Source of the DNA: Paenibacillus sp. MMS20-IR301
GTDB lineage: Bacteria > Bacillota > Bacilli > Paenibacillales > Paenibacillaceae
Assembly (NCBI RefSeq): GCF_032302195.1
Contig: NZ_CP135275.1
Span: 744,001-808,000 of the forward strand
Direction: 5' to 3'
Length of the DNA: 64,000 bases
Shown: one piece after another, positions 1 to 8,534 of the stretch
Layout of the letters: the number at the start of each line of letters is the position of its first letter
Position numbering within the stretch: position 1 is the stretch's first letter
Translations under genes and position numbers: made by a program
The notes under the pieces: generated by a model
The model's input: only the letters and a program-made list of their open reading frames with translations
Database searches by the model: none
Told to the model about the DNA's origin: nothing

Positions 1-173
1 GAGGATGTGCCGTCGAATCTTTTTATCCGTACATAGTCTTCAGAGAATTTCACGACAATTCCGACACCTACCTGGGAATACATCCCGTCGGGGTCAAGCT
101 GCAGTGCGGACACAAAGGTCTGCGAAAGGGCAGCGACAAAAAAATCAGCGTTATCAACAAGTGTCCGCGGCAT
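1..173 (-). CDS. hypothetical protein, N-terminal part, cut by the window edge
   Basis: An open frame begins with ATG at 173-171 on the reverse strand and runs without a stop to base 1, giving the first 57 residues (MPRTLVDNADFF...). A GAGGAGG ribosome site lies about 10 bases upstream of the ATG, which supports the start. The visible part has no signal peptide or membrane segment and mixes hydrophobic strands with charged residues. I do not recognise the family. The rest of the gene lies left of the window. Confidence 0.6.
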   Translation of the reverse strand, partial: MPRTLVDNADFFVAALSQTFVSALQLDPDGMYSQVGVGIVVKFSEDYVRIKRFDGTS

Positions 174-325
174 GGCAGGGGTCCCTCCTCAGTTTTGTTC
201 TGGCAAATCAACGATGCAAAAAACTTAGATCTTATTTTACGATAGGAGAGCGGTTTTGAAAATAGGCTTTCTTTTGCAGAAAGTGTGAAAATAATGGTTT
301 TTATGTGAAAAGGGGTGCAATACTG

Positions 326-679
326 GTGAGTGCGGCAAAAAAGACGGTAATAGGTGTGCTGGCAGGGCTGATCATTCTGCTAATCGTGGTTCCAACAGTG
401 TATGTTCAGGTAAATAAGAGGCTATATGCCCACAGGGTTATGTCTTATCTATTGCATGAGAAGCATTACAGCAGGGAGGAGATTGCTTCAGCCCGGGGAA
501 TTTGGTCGGTCAAGTTGCCGCCGTTTCTGGTCAAGGTCAAATTCAGCGATGAGCCTGAGGTTGAGTATACTTACTTTGCACATAATGAGGTGCTGCAATT
601 CAGCCACGAGATTACACAGACCGGGCTTGAACAGGGAATCAGCGATGCTGATCTGAAGCATTATGTTCCGATGGAGTAG
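326..679 (+). CDS. membrane-anchored DUF3139-type small protein
   Basis: The product is 117 residues with one N-terminal membrane segment (about residues 7-27) followed by an extracytoplasmic domain. That domain contains a stretch like YLLHEKHYSREEI, the signature area of DUF3139 proteins of Bacillales, whose function is unknown. I chose GTG at 326 because AAAAGGGG sits about 10 bases before it; the GTG at 305 has no ribosome site. The gene stands alone, with the left-edge gene pointing away. The family call comes from remembered similarity and is moderate. Confidence 0.65.
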   Translation: MSAAKKTVIGVLAGLIILLIVVPTVYVQVNKRLYAHRVMSYLLHEKHYSREEIASARGIWSVKLPPFLVKVKFSDEPEVEYTYFAHNEVLQFSHEITQTGLEQGISDADLKHYVPME

Positions 680-847
680 GCGTATAGCGTATCACATAAG
701 TTATGTCTGGCGAAAAAAAGAATATAGTCCCGCTCCCCACCGCTGCGGGCATTTCGGCTAATAATATGACATGGGGCTGTCCAGTTACTTGTGCTACACT
801 GTGGCAACAGAAGAGTTATTAAACAGAACAGCAGGGGGAATCAAAAA

Positions 848-1975
848 ATGGCGGAACCACTAAAGGCTATGTACAACGAAGAATTTCTGAAAGGGCTTGG
901 GGCTAAACTTGCTGCCGTGTATAGCGGATTTGATTGCAGAGGCTTCACCGCAGCAGCGATGAAAGAGCCTTGGGAGGAGCTCGAGCTTAAGGCCCGGATG
1001 CGGCGGATTACGGAAACTCTGGGGGATTTCCTGCCTCCCCGGTATGAAGATGCCCTGCAGATTCTGTTTGCAATAGATGAGCAATGCATAGGCTTTCCGT
1101 ATCTGATCTTCCCTGACTTCGTCGAAGTATTCGGCGGAAGTGAAGAGCACTGGGAGCTGTCGGTGGCTGCACTTGAGCGGTTCACACCGAAATCTTCGGC
1201 GGAGTTCGCGGTCCGGCCCTTCCTGCTGCGCGATCCGCAGCGGATGATGGCCCGGATGCTGATCTGGGCACAGTCGCCGGGTGAGCATGTGCGGCGGCTG
1301 GCCAGTGAAGGGTGCCGGCCCCGCCTGCCGTGGGGGCAGGCACTGCCGGTGTTCAAGCGGGATCCTTCCCCGGTGCTGCCGGTGCTGGAACTGCTGAAGG
1401 CCGACCCTTCGCTGTATGTCCGCAAGAGTGTGGCCAACAATCTGAATGATATTGCGAAGGATCATCCCGGCGTAGTGATTGAGACCGCCCACCGCTGGCT
1501 AGGCGGGAATGCCCATACGGACTGGATCGTGCGGCACGGCTGCCGGTCGCTGATCCGCAAAGCCAATCCCGAAATTATGGCTTTATTCGGTTATGCGGCT
1601 GAAGCGGAGGATACGCCGCTCGTCACCTCAGCCGTTCTGGCTGTAGAACCGGGTACTGTGCGGACCGGTGACAGCTGCGGGCTGCAGTATGCTCTTACAA
1701 TCCGGGAGGGTGATCCGGTACGTATCCGCATCGAATACGGGATTGATTTCGTGAAGGCCGGAGGCAAGACCTCCCGCAAGCTGTTTCTGCTATCGGACAA
1801 AACCGTCCCGGGCGGCTCCAGGCTGACCGGAACGCGGACCCACCGCTGGGCCGATCTGACCACCCGGCGGCATTATCCGGGCAGGCACAGGATTGCGCTG
1901 CTGGTCAATGGCCGGGAAGCTGCACATACACTGCTGCAGCTCGAACCGTGGAGCGATGGAGGCGATGAAGAGTGA
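848..1975 (+). CDS. alkC: AlkC-like DNA alkylation repair glycosylase with Ig-like tail
   Basis: The 375-residue product has an all-helical N-terminal part (about 1-245) with HEAT-like repeats; the stretches around PSLYVRKSVANNLNDIAKDHP and WIVRHGCRSLIRKANPE are typical of AlkC/AlkD proteins. These remove N3- and N7-alkylated bases without flipping them out. The C-terminal 120 residues are strand-rich and end in a pattern like HRIALLVNG, matching the Ig-like domain of some AlkC enzymes. ATG 848 follows AGCAGGGGG; upstream starts lack a ribosome site. The stop overlaps the next start by 4 bases (GTGA), so the two genes are translationally coupled. The precise base specificity cannot be read from the sequence. 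Confidence 0.78.
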   Translation: MAEPLKAMYNEEFLKGLGAKLAAVYSGFDCRGFTAAAMKEPWEELELKARMRRITETLGDFLPPRYEDALQILFAIDEQCIGFPYLIFPDFVEVFGGSEEHWELSVAALERFTPKSSAEFAVRPFLLRDPQRMMARMLIWAQSPGEHVRRLASEGCRPRLPWGQALPVFKRDPSPVLPVLELLKADPSLYVRKSVANNLNDIAKDHPGVVIETAHRWLGGNAHTDWIVRHGCRSLIRKANPEIMALFGYAAEAEDTPLVTSAVLAVEPGTVRTGDSCGLQYALTIREGDPVRIRIEYGIDFVKAGGKTSRKLFLLSDKTVPGGSRLTGTRTHRWADLTTRRHYPGRHRIALLVNGREAAHTLLQLEPWSDGGDEE

Positions 1976-2253
1976 TTACGAATAATCTGATGATCAAGCT
2001 GAAAGACAGCAGCCCGGAGCGTATTGCTGAAGCCCGTGAAGCGCTGCTCGGCATGCGCGGCAAGATTGGGCATATCCATGAACTGAAGGTGGAGACAGAC
2101 ATCCGCAGCGGTACGTATGACCTCATGCTGATCGTACAATATGTGTCGATGGCCGACCTGGAGGCGTATCTCGTCCATCCTGTTCATGTTAAGGTATCGG
2201 AGTATATTGCCGGTGTCATTCTATCAGCGGCTTCGTTTTGCTATGGGACATAA
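1972..2253 (+). CDS. Dabb (stress-responsive A/B barrel) family protein
   Basis: The 93-residue product starts at a GTG that overlaps the stop of the alkC-like gene. Its sequence (N-terminal NNLMIKLKD, central GKIGHIHELKVETDI, and YDLMLIVQYVSMADLEAY followed by HP at the end) fits the dimeric ferredoxin-like Dabb fold. Dabb proteins are small cytoplasmic proteins, mostly of unknown function. The coupling suggests co-expression with DNA repair, but I infer no specific role. A reverse-strand terminator lies downstream. Confidence 0.8.
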   Translation: MITNNLMIKLKDSSPERIAEAREALLGMRGKIGHIHELKVETDIRSGTYDLMLIVQYVSMADLEAYLVHPVHVKVSEYIAGVILSAASFCYGT

Positions 2254-2342
2254 GGAAGCTTTACACCAGCAGATGATGGTCCTGTTTTGGCGTACATCTA
2301 TAATCTGTTTCCGCGCTGCCGGTACCGCAGCTAGAAGCTGCA

Positions 2343-2393
2343 AACAACAAAAAGGATGTCTCCTCAGCCTAAATGGCTTGTGGGACATCCTTC
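2343..2393 (-). terminator. intrinsic terminator of the phosphoesterase gene
   Basis: A 9-bp perfect stem (AAGGATGTC at 2352-2360, GACATCCTT at 2384-2392) is followed on the reverse strand by a T-rich tract (complement of 2343-2352). It lies just past the stop of the reverse-strand phosphoesterase gene. Confidence 0.75.
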
Positions 2394-2398
2394 TTTGC

Positions 2399-3760
2399 TC
2401 AGGGCCCCTGCAGCTCCACATGCAGCTGTTGGTTGTCCTTCACCTCCCGGCTGGTCATGCCGAGCACATAACTCCGCAGCCCGCCGGATGGAGCTGACTG
2501 CCAGAGCCGGTAGCCTTCAGTGGCAATCACTGCCGCATTGTCTGTACGGGCAGTGCCGGCAAAATAGATTTCATTCAGCCGGCCGACTACATCGGCCATG
2601 GCCATCAGCTCGGCATCCGAATATCCGGCATATGCAGGGTCTGCGGATAAGCGGGAATAACTGCGGGTCGCTGAGCGTTTGCGGAAATTCGCCTCACTAT
2701 ACTTTTTGAAGCCGAGCAGATTCTCGTCAGTGCTGCCTGTCGCTGCTGCCCAAGCTTCCATACCCAGTGCCGCTGTACTGTAATCCATAGTTTGATTAGC
2801 GGAGGAATACTTAAGAAGGCCGTATTGATGAGGGAATACAGACAAAGCGCTTCCGGCAATATCATAGATACGGTTTCCGTTCTCCTCTTGGTATTGGCTG
2901 ATATCCTGAATGTGAATATGACCGCTGAATACGGTCCGGATACCGCTTTGCAGCAGGGTATCAATCACCTGGCCATGATCGTCCACGGTAAAGCCCTCCT
3001 GGATGAATTCACTGTGATCGAGCAGGCTGTGGTGCATAACCGCAACGATGTGCGCGCCGTTTGCAGCAGCCAGCTCACCGCAGGCTCTAATCCATTTCAG
3101 GGTTGCAGAACTGACACCGCCCTCCAGCTGCGGATGTCCCAGCTTCTTGTTATCCCCATACTTAGCAGTGTCGAGCATAAGCAGCCACAGATCCTCTGAC
3201 GGAGCTGCCAGATAGCTGAGCGAATCCCCGTCTTCCAGCAGCGCTTCACTGTACCCGAAATTATTATAGATTGTACGGAATTCCTCCGCTGTTACGGAAT
3301 CTGCTGTATACTGGCGGCTGCCGTCGAACCTTCGCGCCCAGGGGTTCTGGATATCATGATTGCCGGGAATTACATACACACGGGTTCCGGTATCCTGTTC
3401 AATTTGCTGCAAATGTTTAGCCAGGTCCTTATGACTGGCTTGTTCTCCATTATTGGTGAGATCCCCGCTGATGATTACGGCGTCAGGCCTGCGGATTCCG
3501 ATGTCATAGCCAAGGGCGTCCATCATTTCACGGCTGTAGCCCAGCTGTTTGCCGTCACCGGCGGCCAGGAACTGATTGAAGGCCGGACCGAAATCCCTCA
3601 GGCTTTGTGCTAAATAATGTGTGTCGGTCGTCGTCAGTATACTCAGATCATGACCGGACTCTATACGGTACTGCGGTTGTTGCCGTTCTTCTTGACCGCT
3701 GCATGAAGTTAATATCAGAAGCAGGGAAGGGATTATGGCAAATTTACGGATGGACAACAT
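2399..3760 (-). CDS. lipoprotein metallophosphoesterase (calcineurin-like)
   Basis: The product has 453 residues. The start at 3760 is set by AGAGGTG seven bases upstream; the longer frame to 3793 has no ribosome site. Residues 1-20 are a lipoprotein signal with a lipobox ending LTSC (Cys20). The metal-binding motifs follow in the usual order: TDTH (D46, H48), SGDLTNNGE, PGNHD, MHHS and SGHIH, all intact. The enzyme therefore probably acts outside the membrane on a phosphoester; the substrate is unknown. It is followed by a terminator and preceded by another lipoprotein gene on the same strand. Confidence 0.85.
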   Translation of the reverse strand: MLSIRKFAIIPSLLLILTSCSGQEERQQPQYRIESGHDLSILTTTDTHYLAQSLRDFGPAFNQFLAAGDGKQLGYSREMMDALGYDIGIRRPDAVIISGDLTNNGEQASHKDLAKHLQQIEQDTGTRVYVIPGNHDIQNPWARRFDGSRQYTADSVTAEEFRTIYNNFGYSEALLEDGDSLSYLAAPSEDLWLLMLDTAKYGDNKKLGHPQLEGGVSSATLKWIRACGELAAANGAHIVAVMHHSLLDHSEFIQEGFTVDDHGQVIDTLLQSGIRTVFSGHIHIQDISQYQEENGNRIYDIAGSALSVFPHQYGLLKYSSANQTMDYSTAALGMEAWAAATGSTDENLLGFKKYSEANFRKRSATRSYSRLSADPAYAGYSDAELMAMADVVGRLNEIYFAGTARTDNAAVIATEGYRLWQSAPSGGLRSYVLGMTSREVKDNQQLHVELQGP

Positions 3761-3785
3761 TAAGCTGCACCTCTTTTCCAAGTAA

Positions 3786-3836
3786 AACTTCAAAAGAGGT
3801 GTCCCGCCGGGCCGCTTGCCCCAGTGGACACCCCTG
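3786..3836 (-). terminator. hairpin terminator between two lipoprotein genes
   Basis: An inverted repeat (AGGGGTGTCC and GGACACCTCT on the reverse strand) with a GC-rich loop lies directly after the stop at 3848 and before the phosphoesterase start. A T-rich stretch follows on the reverse strand, but it is interrupted. Confidence 0.6.
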
Positions 3837-3847
3837 TAAGGAGAGGC

Positions 3848-4408
3848 TTATTTCTTAACTTCAGTTACACCTGTTACTTTACCCTGATCAGCAGCCGTGT
3901 AGGTAGCCTGATATTTAGCGTCAGAGAAATAGACGTTGCCTTCGATGGTGGCATTTACGACAGCGAATCCGTCAGCTTCTACATACACATCACCGACGAA
4001 GGTGCCGCCCTGAATCCGGGCATTCTCGCTGCGGATCGTAATTTTTGGAGCGGTGAGCGTGAAGGAGTTCGTAATATTGTGATCCGCATCCTGGGTATAA
4101 AGCGCAATTTTGCGGGCCGGCTCTTCCTTGTTGATGAATTGTCCGTCGACCACAAGCTCCTCGGTGAAGGTCAGGTCGTTCAGGACAGCAGCGATCCAGT
4201 GGCCGTCTTTGCTGATCGCCTTCTTGAAGGCTTCGTTATTGTCAACAACAGACACGGATGTTACGGCATCCGGAGCCTCCGTGGCGGCAGCCGTACTGCC
4301 GTTGTCTGCGGGCGTATTTGTGTTTGCCGCATTGTTGTTCGCTGAGTTTCCGCAACCAAGTAACAGGGCCAGTGTGCAGGCTGCGGCTAATGCTGCGAGC
4401 TTTCTCAT
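3848..4408 (-). CDS. secreted lipoprotein, repetitive strand-rich domain
   Basis: The 186-residue product begins with a lipoprotein signal ending LLGC (Cys19), then a low-complexity Asn/Ala/Thr linker to about residue 50. The C-terminal part has alternating short hydrophobic strands (SFTLTAPKITIRSENARIQG, GDVYVEADGFAVVNA, GNVYFSDA) that look like turns of a right-handed beta-helix or bactofilin-type fold. I cannot name a function. The gene diverges from the TetR-type regulator at 4573, so it is a possible target of that regulator. Confidence 0.65.
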   Translation of the reverse strand: MRKLAALAAACTLALLLGCGNSANNNAANTNTPADNGSTAAATEAPDAVTSVSVVDNNEAFKKAISKDGHWIAAVLNDLTFTEELVVDGQFINKEEPARKIALYTQDADHNITNSFTLTAPKITIRSENARIQGGTFVGDVYVEADGFAVVNATIEGNVYFSDAKYQATYTAADQGKVTGVTEVKK

Positions 4409-4520
4409 GTAAATAACCTCCTTGGTGTGTATGTTGCTGTTAAACCATTAATGCTTTAAAATTAATATAGAATGATTAGTGCGGAATTAATGTGATGGAT
4501 TTCACAATTCCAACTTAATA

Positions 4521-4540
4521 TTTACCGATCGTTCTATAAA
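4521..4540. promoter_or_regulatory. candidate TetR-family operator
   Basis: A CGATCG core at 4526-4531 with flanks TTTAC and TTCTA resembles the NemR-type operator (TAGACC, four bases, GGTCTA) in most positions. It lies in the intergenic gap, 33 bases before the regulator start. The consensus is from memory, so this is inference. Confidence 0.4.
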
Positions 4541-4572
4541 TGCTAAAATTGATCTTGGAAAGGAGCATGATG

Positions 4573-5148
4573 ATGGCCAGAAGCAAAGAGTTTGATATTG
4601 ACGATGTGCTCGGCAAGGCGATGAATATTTTTTGGCAGCAGGGTTACGAGAAGACCTCAATGCAGGATCTCGTTGCCGGTATGGGTATTCATAAGCGAAG
4701 TATGTATGATACCTTCGGTGATAAACACACCTTATACATTAAAGCTATGGAACGCTTTGCTGCCATCAACGCCTCCAGAATGGAGAGCCGTACCGAAGGG
4801 GATATTCCGGTGAAAGCGGCAATTGCCCTGCTGTTTGAAGCCGTGATCTATAAAAGCGAAGCAGAGCCCAAAGGCTGCATGCTGGTGAACACTGCGGTAG
4901 AGCTGTCAAATCATGATCCGGAAGCTGCGGCCAGAGTGCAGGAAGCCTTTTTGAACACCGAGAGCCTGATAGAGCGTCTGGTGCTGCAGGGTCAGAATAC
5001 CGGTGAAATTACCAGCCGTCTTCCGGCAGCCGCACTCGCCGCTTGTCTGCATAACGCCTTGGTAGGCATCCGGGTTATGGTCAAGACTGCTGCGGATCAG
5101 CAGAAGCTCCAGACTATCGTTGACACAACCCTTGCAGTGCTTGACTGA
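4573..5148 (+). CDS. TetR/AcrR family transcriptional regulator
   Basis: The 191-residue product has a TetR-type helix-turn-helix in residues 5-50 (FDIDDVLGKAMNIFW, TSMQDLVAGMGIHKRSMYDTF). The rest is a ligand-binding and dimerisation helical domain with the fragment CMLVNTAVEL. Three consecutive ATGs occur; ATG 4573 is chosen because GGAAAGGAG ends seven bases upstream. This subfamily often senses electrophiles or small organic compounds and represses adjacent genes. The divergent lipoprotein gene and the regulator itself are the likely targets. Confidence 0.85.
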   Translation: MARSKEFDIDDVLGKAMNIFWQQGYEKTSMQDLVAGMGIHKRSMYDTFGDKHTLYIKAMERFAAINASRMESRTEGDIPVKAAIALLFEAVIYKSEAEPKGCMLVNTAVELSNHDPEAAARVQEAFLNTESLIERLVLQGQNTGEITSRLPAAALAACLHNALVGIRVMVKTAADQQKLQTIVDTTLAVLD

Positions 5149-5286
5149 TGCTGCTGCTATAGTATGAACGTGCCTGCCGGGAATTATCCGGATTATATTC
5201 GGGCAGGAAGCAGACTTCTATATCGCCGCCGTTTGGATTACAATATAATTTTGATGATTCATTAAGCGGTGAAAGGAGCTGTACCA

Positions 5287-5952
5287 GTGGCTAAACAGAA
5301 ATATTATGTGGTTTGGGAAGGCAAGCAGCCGGGAGTCTACGGTACCTGGGCAGAATGCCAGGCGCAGACGGATCATTATACCGGAGCGAAATATAAGTCC
5401 TATGAGAGCAAGGCAGCAGCGGACGCCGCCTATAAAGCAGGCTGGAAAGGCAATTGGGGGACCGGTGCGGCGGCATCCGGAGCATCTGCCAAGGGCAAGA
5501 GCACAAAGAGCTGGAGCAGAAGCGCATCTGTCGAAACATCGGCGGAGATTGACTACAACAGCATCTCCGTTGATGTCGGCACACGCGGCAATCCTGGACC
5601 TGTTGAGTATAAAGGCGTGGACACGCAGACCGGAGATATCATTTTCTCCTGCGGGCCGATCCGCAAGGGGACGAACAACCTCGGAGAATTTCTGGCGATT
5701 GTTCACGCCCTGGCGTTGCTGAAGAAGGAAGGCAGCAGCAAAACTGTCTACAGTGACTCCGTGAATGCGATGAAGTGGGTCAAGCAGAAGAAGGTGGCGA
5801 CCACGCTGCCGCGCGATGCTTCCACCGAAGAGATCTGGGTCCTGATTGACCGGGCTGAGAGCTGGCTGCGCAGCCATACATATGATAATAAGGTGCTGAA
5901 ATGGCAGACCAAAGAGTGGGGCGAGATCAAAGCGGACTACGGCCGCAAATAA
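5287..5952 (+). CDS. rnhA: ribonuclease H with N-terminal viroplasmin/hybrid-binding domain
   Basis: The 221-residue product has an RNase H1 hybrid-binding (viroplasmin) domain at residues 1-48 (KYYVVWEGKQPGVYGTWAEC). A basic linker follows, then an RNase HI domain from about residue 92. Catalytic acidic residues are visible as D96 (SVDVG), E134 (NNLGEF), D157 (YSDS) and a C-terminal D217. The enzyme cuts the RNA strand of RNA-DNA hybrids. GTG 5287 is chosen because AAAGGAG lies eight bases upstream. The typical DG after the first catalytic aspartate is replaced by DV, a small oddity. A DNA repair gene follows on the same strand. Confidence 0.87.
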   Translation: MAKQKYYVVWEGKQPGVYGTWAECQAQTDHYTGAKYKSYESKAAADAAYKAGWKGNWGTGAAASGASAKGKSTKSWSRSASVETSAEIDYNSISVDVGTRGNPGPVEYKGVDTQTGDIIFSCGPIRKGTNNLGEFLAIVHALALLKKEGSSKTVYSDSVNAMKWVKQKKVATTLPRDASTEEIWVLIDRAESWLRSHTYDNKVLKWQTKEWGEIKADYGRK

Positions 5953-6022
5953 TCTCGGCCGCATGTGGTTAATAACAGGGTAAGAAAGAATACTATCAGT
6001 AAGCATGCAGGAGGAGAACGGG

Positions 6023-6691
6023 ATGTTTGGCAATGATTGGGATGAAGTGCTGCAGGAAGAGATTCAAAAGCCGTATTTCAATGAGCTGCGCTATGCGCTG
6101 GCGCATGAGTATAAGCAATACACCGTCTACCCGCCCAAGGACAAGCTGTTCTCGGCTCTGAAGCTGACGCCATACCATAAGACCCGGGTGGTTATTCTCG
6201 GCCAGGATCCGTATCACGGTGCGGGACAGGCACATGGACTGAGCTTCTCGGTTGAGCCGGGGGTGCGGATTCCGCCGTCGCTGCGCAATATTTATATTGA
6301 GCTGCATGAGGATTTGGGCGTAGCGGCCCCGAATCACGGGTCATTGCTGCACTGGGCAAACGAAGGAGTGCTGATGCTCAATGCCGTGCTCACTGTACGT
6401 GAAGGCCAGCCGAACTCGCATAAGGGACTAGGCTGGGAGACATTTACCGATGCTGTTATGGAGAAGCTGAACGAACGGACTGAACCGATGGTATTCATCC
6501 TCTGGGGCAGCCATGCCCAGCTTAAGGGGGCGGCTATCGACCGCAGCAGGCATAAGGTTATCCAGTCTCCGCACCCGAGCCCGTTCTCGGCTCACCGCGG
6601 TTTTCTCGGCAGCCGCCCGTTCTCCCAGGCCAATCAGTACTTGGAATCGCACGGGCTTACAGGAATCGACTGGTCCATACCGAATCTATAA
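6023..6691 (+). CDS. ung: uracil-DNA glycosylase
   Basis: The 222-residue product is a family 1 uracil-DNA glycosylase, which removes uracil from DNA to start base excision repair. It shows GQDPYHG with catalytic D62, the uracil-binding stretch LLLNAVLTV-like (MLNAVLTVREG) and the DNA intercalation motif HPSPFSAHRG near the C-terminus. Length is normal. ATG 6023 is preceded by GGAGGAG; the in-frame ATG at 6005 lies upstream of that site. It sits downstream of rnhA on the same strand. Confidence 0.96.
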   Translation: MFGNDWDEVLQEEIQKPYFNELRYALAHEYKQYTVYPPKDKLFSALKLTPYHKTRVVILGQDPYHGAGQAHGLSFSVEPGVRIPPSLRNIYIELHEDLGVAAPNHGSLLHWANEGVLMLNAVLTVREGQPNSHKGLGWETFTDAVMEKLNERTEPMVFILWGSHAQLKGAAIDRSRHKVIQSPHPSPFSAHRGFLGSRPFSQANQYLESHGLTGIDWSIPNL

Positions 6692-6722
6692 TTAGCAAGC
6701 ACAACAAGAAGGGGGTGGAGCC

Positions 6723-7127
6723 ATGAAGCATTGGGTAGGCAGACCGGTCATTATGTACTGCGGGGAGGAGCCGTATACGATTATGAAAGGCGTTCTGCGC
6801 AGGTGGGACCCTGCAGCTTCGGTAGCCGTAATCGGACATCAGGAAATTACCGTCCCTTTTCGTGACATTGTGTACATCAAGACACTGGCTCCCAAGGAGA
6901 GGGCCCTGCCCCCGGTTCTCCATTCTGTCGGATATGTAATGAGAGAACGCCAGCAGTTTGATAACGCAGTCTATTTCAAATCTGCCGTTACAGTCTGGAA
7001 AGGCGACCAGCTGATCGCCTGCAATACGACGATTGTGGCGCATACCAAAGGCTCAGTCACGCTCCGGGACGGGCAGAACCTGCTGAAGGGTAATCACATC
7101 TTTGTAGTCCGCTCGCTGCGGGGCTGA
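6723..7127 (+). CDS. conserved hypothetical protein, strand-rich
   Basis: The 134-residue product follows a strong ribosome site (AGAAGGGGGTG). It has no membrane segment or signal peptide. Short strands such as GRPVIMYCGE, VAVIGHQEITVPFRDIVYI and NHIFVVRSL suggest one or two small beta-barrel domains. I do not recognise it. It lies 31 bases after ung and ends before a strong terminator, so it may be co-transcribed with ung. Confidence 0.7.
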   Translation: MKHWVGRPVIMYCGEEPYTIMKGVLRRWDPAASVAVIGHQEITVPFRDIVYIKTLAPKERALPPVLHSVGYVMRERQQFDNAVYFKSAVTVWKGDQLIACNTTIVAHTKGSVTLRDGQNLLKGNHIFVVRSLRG

Positions 7128-7146
7128 GTATCGGGTTCACAAGCAG

Positions 7147-7186
7147 AAGGGCAAGTCCCCCATCCGGGGTGACTTGCCCTTTTTTT
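7147..7186 (+). terminator. strong intrinsic terminator
   Basis: An 11-bp stem (AAGGGCAAGTC at 7147-7157, GACTTGCCCTT at 7171-7181) is followed by an unbroken T tract. It ends the rnhA-ung region before the convergent permease gene. Confidence 0.9.
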
Positions 7187-7224
7187 GTAAGCTAAGATTA
7201 TATATGTGCCTGGGATTACTGTGG

Positions 7225-8346
7225 TTATTGCGGTTCATTATCCGTTATTACTACGGTCTCCGTCTCGGCTGCAGGCTCATCCCCGCGTTCAGCAATGATA
7301 ATCTCGTAAATCCGCAGGAAGAGAATTTTGAGGATCATGTATACCGGCAGCGCAATCAGCACGCCGATAATACCGAAGAAATCTCCGCCGACCAGAACAA
7401 GCAGGACGGTTGTCAGCGGATGCACATCCAGCGATTTGCCGTAGATGATCGGTGACAGGACATTATCCTGAATCTGCTGGGCAACCAGAATAATTACCAG
7501 CGACCAGATGGCCATCGAAGGGGATTCAATGAAGCCTACGATGATAACCGGAATCGCTGCCAGCAGTGATCCGACATAAGGAATGAAGTTAAGCGGAATG
7601 GAGATCACCGCCAGCAGCAGTGAATAGGGCAGGCCGATTAACAGGAACCCGATATAGAGCATGATGCCCAGCACCACATTCAGCAGGACGCGGGTAACAA
7701 TGAAGCCGCTTAGCGCACTGTCGATATCCTTCAGGATATCCTGGCCCTGCTTGCGGTATTTCCTGGGTACCAGACTCTGCAGAATGGGCGACAGCTTATG
7801 TCCGTCCTTCAGCATGTAATAGAGGATAATCGGCAGCGTCGCGATAACCACTACAATGCTGGAAACGACACTGATCAGGTTGGACATGGAATTCGTTACC
7901 CATGCAATGGCATCATTCAGGTAGCCTGTCAGCCGGGTGGTCAGATCCGTATCCCCTTGGAAAAACCGGGAGAAGGCGGGTTCATTCTGCAGCTGGTTGA
8001 ACTGGTTTTGCAGCCCTTGCACCAGGTAAGGCGTGTTGTCGATGAAATTCTGGATCTGCTCACGCAGTGTCGGCCAGACCAGCACCCAGAACAGGACGAA
8101 CAGTCCGGCAAAGACCAGATAGATCAGCAGAACGGAGAGGGCCCTGTTAAGCTTCTTACTCTCCAGGTAATTCACGAGCGGCCGGAGCAGGTAGAACATG
8201 AAGCCTGACAGCATCATCGGCACAAGCAGCAGATTAAAGATGGCCACAAGCGGCGAGAACAGAAAGATTACTTTGGAGCCCAGATACAGGATAGTCAGAA
8301 ATGCGATAATAGCCAGGCATGTCCGGAAATATTTGCTTTGCAGCAC
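7225..8346 (-). CDS. AI-2E family (PerM/YdbI-type) membrane permease
   Basis: The 373-residue product has the AI-2E exporter layout. Two helices lie near the N-terminus (about 8-45) and two more at about 65-90. A cytosolic or peripheral region contains the TLREQIQNF motif. A C-terminal bundle holds the family fragments IPLNFIPYVGSLLAAIP and QQIQDNVLSPIIYGKSLDVHPL. Members export small molecules or ions; the substrate here is unknown. The start is GTG at 8346, five bases after GGGGGAG. It is a single gene convergent with the ung group. Confidence 0.88.
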   Translation of the reverse strand: MLQSKYFRTCLAIIAFLTILYLGSKVIFLFSPLVAIFNLLLVPMMLSGFMFYLLRPLVNYLESKKLNRALSVLLIYLVFAGLFVLFWVLVWPTLREQIQNFIDNTPYLVQGLQNQFNQLQNEPAFSRFFQGDTDLTTRLTGYLNDAIAWVTNSMSNLISVVSSIVVVIATLPIILYYMLKDGHKLSPILQSLVPRKYRKQGQDILKDIDSALSGFIVTRVLLNVVLGIMLYIGFLLIGLPYSLLLAVISIPLNFIPYVGSLLAAIPVIIVGFIESPSMAIWSLVIILVAQQIQDNVLSPIIYGKSLDVHPLTTVLLVLVGGDFFGIIGVLIALPVYMILKILFLRIYEIIIAERGDEPAAETETVVITDNEPQ

Positions 8347-8534
8347 AGTTGCTCCCCCAATCTCTAAATTTATGTTTATGTATACGTAACACGAGCAGCA
8401 GCGTTCTATTTAATTTGCTGAAGCTCCGGTTCTATCTTTATAACCGGATTGGAAGACTTTGATTCAGCACCGGCTTGTCCCGGGTTCAAGCGGTATACAG
8501 AGGGTTAATATCGCAGTAACAGGAGGGATGTGAG

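Noticed and set aside
8484..8507. GTTCAA-N12-GGGTTA resembling a sigma-B promoter before the general stress gene
   Set aside because: The spacer is short, the -10 match is partial, and many Paenibacillus lack sigma-B, so the resemblance is not convincing.
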